A stretch of DNA of 64,000 nucleotides from Cellulomonas timonensis (GTDB lineage: Bacteria > Actinomycetota > Actinomycetes > Actinomycetales > Cellulomonadaceae), in assembly GCF_900046455.1 (NCBI RefSeq), contig NZ_FCOT01000011.1, positions 578,763 through 642,762 of the forward strand. Direction: 5' to 3'. The translations under genes were made by a program, and so were the position numbers. Below are positions 63,659 to 64,000 of this stretch, in pieces. Every line of letters starts with the position of its first letter. Position 1 is the stretch's first letter. The notes under the pieces were generated by a model. That model saw nothing but the letters and a program-made list of their open reading frames with translations. It had not been told where the DNA came from and did no database searches.

Positions 63659-64000
63659 TCAGCTCGCGGTGCAGCCGACTGCCACGGCGCCGGTGGGCGC
63701 GTTGCCCGATCCGATGAACCCGTACGTGACAGTCGCGCTCGGGTTGAGCAGGCCGTTCCACGCGGCGTTCTTCACCGTGGTGACGCCGCCCGACGTGGTG
63801 GCCACGCCGTTCCACGCCTGCGCCACGCTCGTGCCCGAGGGCAGCGTGAAGGAGGTGGACCAGCTGCTGAGCAGGGTGGTCCCGGCCTTCACTGTGACGG
63901 AGCCCTGGAACCCGCCGGGCCAGGAGTTCTGCACGGCGAAGGTCGCGGTGCAGGTCTTCCCATTCGGCGGCGGGGTCGTGGGCGGCGCGGTGGTGGGCGG
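63659..64000 (-). CDS. C-terminal end of a secreted carbohydrate-active protein with CBM2
   Basis: About 113 residues are visible; the 5' part lies beyond the window. A Pro/Thr linker (PPTTAPPTTPPPNGK) leads into a family 2 carbohydrate-binding module: CTATFAVQNSWPGGFQGSVT, SSWSTSFTLPSGTSVAQAWN, NAAWNGLLNPSATVTYGF, closing CTAS. The paired Cys residues at both ends and exposed Trp residues fit cellulose or xylan binding. The catalytic domain is not in view; a cellulase, xylanase or lytic monooxygenase are all possible. Confidence 0.92.
   Translation of the reverse strand, partial: PPTTAPPTTPPPNGKTCTATFAVQNSWPGGFQGSVTVKAGTTLLSSWSTSFTLPSGTSVAQAWNGVATTSGGVTTVKNAAWNGLLNPSATVTYGFIGSGNAPTGAVAVGCTAS

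Overview
The window is about 70% G+C with almost no intergenic space, many start/stop overlaps of the ATGA, GTGA or TGATG type, and frequent GTG starts. A WhiB regulator, a GlnR-type regulator, mycothiol synthase, a GlxR/Crp-type regulator and a secreted protein ending in a Pro/Thr linker plus family 2 cellulose-binding module all point to a high-GC actinobacterium. A polysaccharide-degrading member of the Micrococcales (Cellulomonas-like) fits best; the genus is inferred. No rRNA, tRNA, CRISPR array, transposase or phage module was found.

Layout. 1-5.7 kb: penicillin-binding protein, WhiB, a DUF4177-like small protein, RidA-like protein, Crp, an RsiG-like protein, endonuclease III and an EphE-like alpha/beta-hydrolase, in an arrangement recalling ponA2-whiB4-crp-nth-ephE of mycobacteria. 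5.7-15.4 kb: NhaA, GlnR, thioredoxin-like and DUF4395 proteins, a DsrE-like protein, a 35-residue membrane protein, an FABP-like protein, YgfZ, a broken FUSC gene, DUF2516, L-asparaginase II and Dtd. 15.4-22.8 kb: a YeiH-type exporter preceded by a small membrane protein and a candidate cysteine leader peptide, a macrodomain protein, a TetR/MFS efflux pair with a clear operator, and a LacI regulator.

22.9-44.0 kb is the most distinctive region. Eighteen genes run in one direction: two paralogous His-rich ureohydrolases, a peptide/nickel-class ABC importer with an MFS protein, a second peptide/nickel-class importer, urease with a fused UreB-UreC subunit plus UreF, UreG and UreD but no UreE, and last an Ntn-hydrolase N-acetyltransferase that looks more like OAT2 of clavulanic acid biosynthesis than housekeeping ArgJ. 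I read this as a guanidino-nitrogen scavenging pathway: import, release of urea, hydrolysis to ammonia, with dedicated nickel uptake. The substrate is unknown. GlnR, a common regulator of nitrogen genes in actinobacteria, is encoded in the same window, and an 11-bp periodic array lies before the first ureohydrolase.

44.0-48.5 kb: a thioesterase, a frameshifted AbiF-type HEPN protein with a promoter and hairpin RNA directly upstream, and ClpC. 48.5-56.5 kb: carbohydrate use (GH95, GntR regulator, GH51 arabinofuranosidase, Gfo/Idh/MocA oxidoreductase, sugar MFS). 56.6-63.5 kb: phosphate and polyphosphate genes (PhoU-like, Pit, NUDIX/histidine phosphatase, Ppk1) and MshD. The window ends inside a CBM2-bearing secreted protein.

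A recurring feature is a TANNNT hexamer ending 5-7 nt before a start codon with no Shine-Dalgarno sequence, at ten genes on both strands, which predicts leaderless transcripts.
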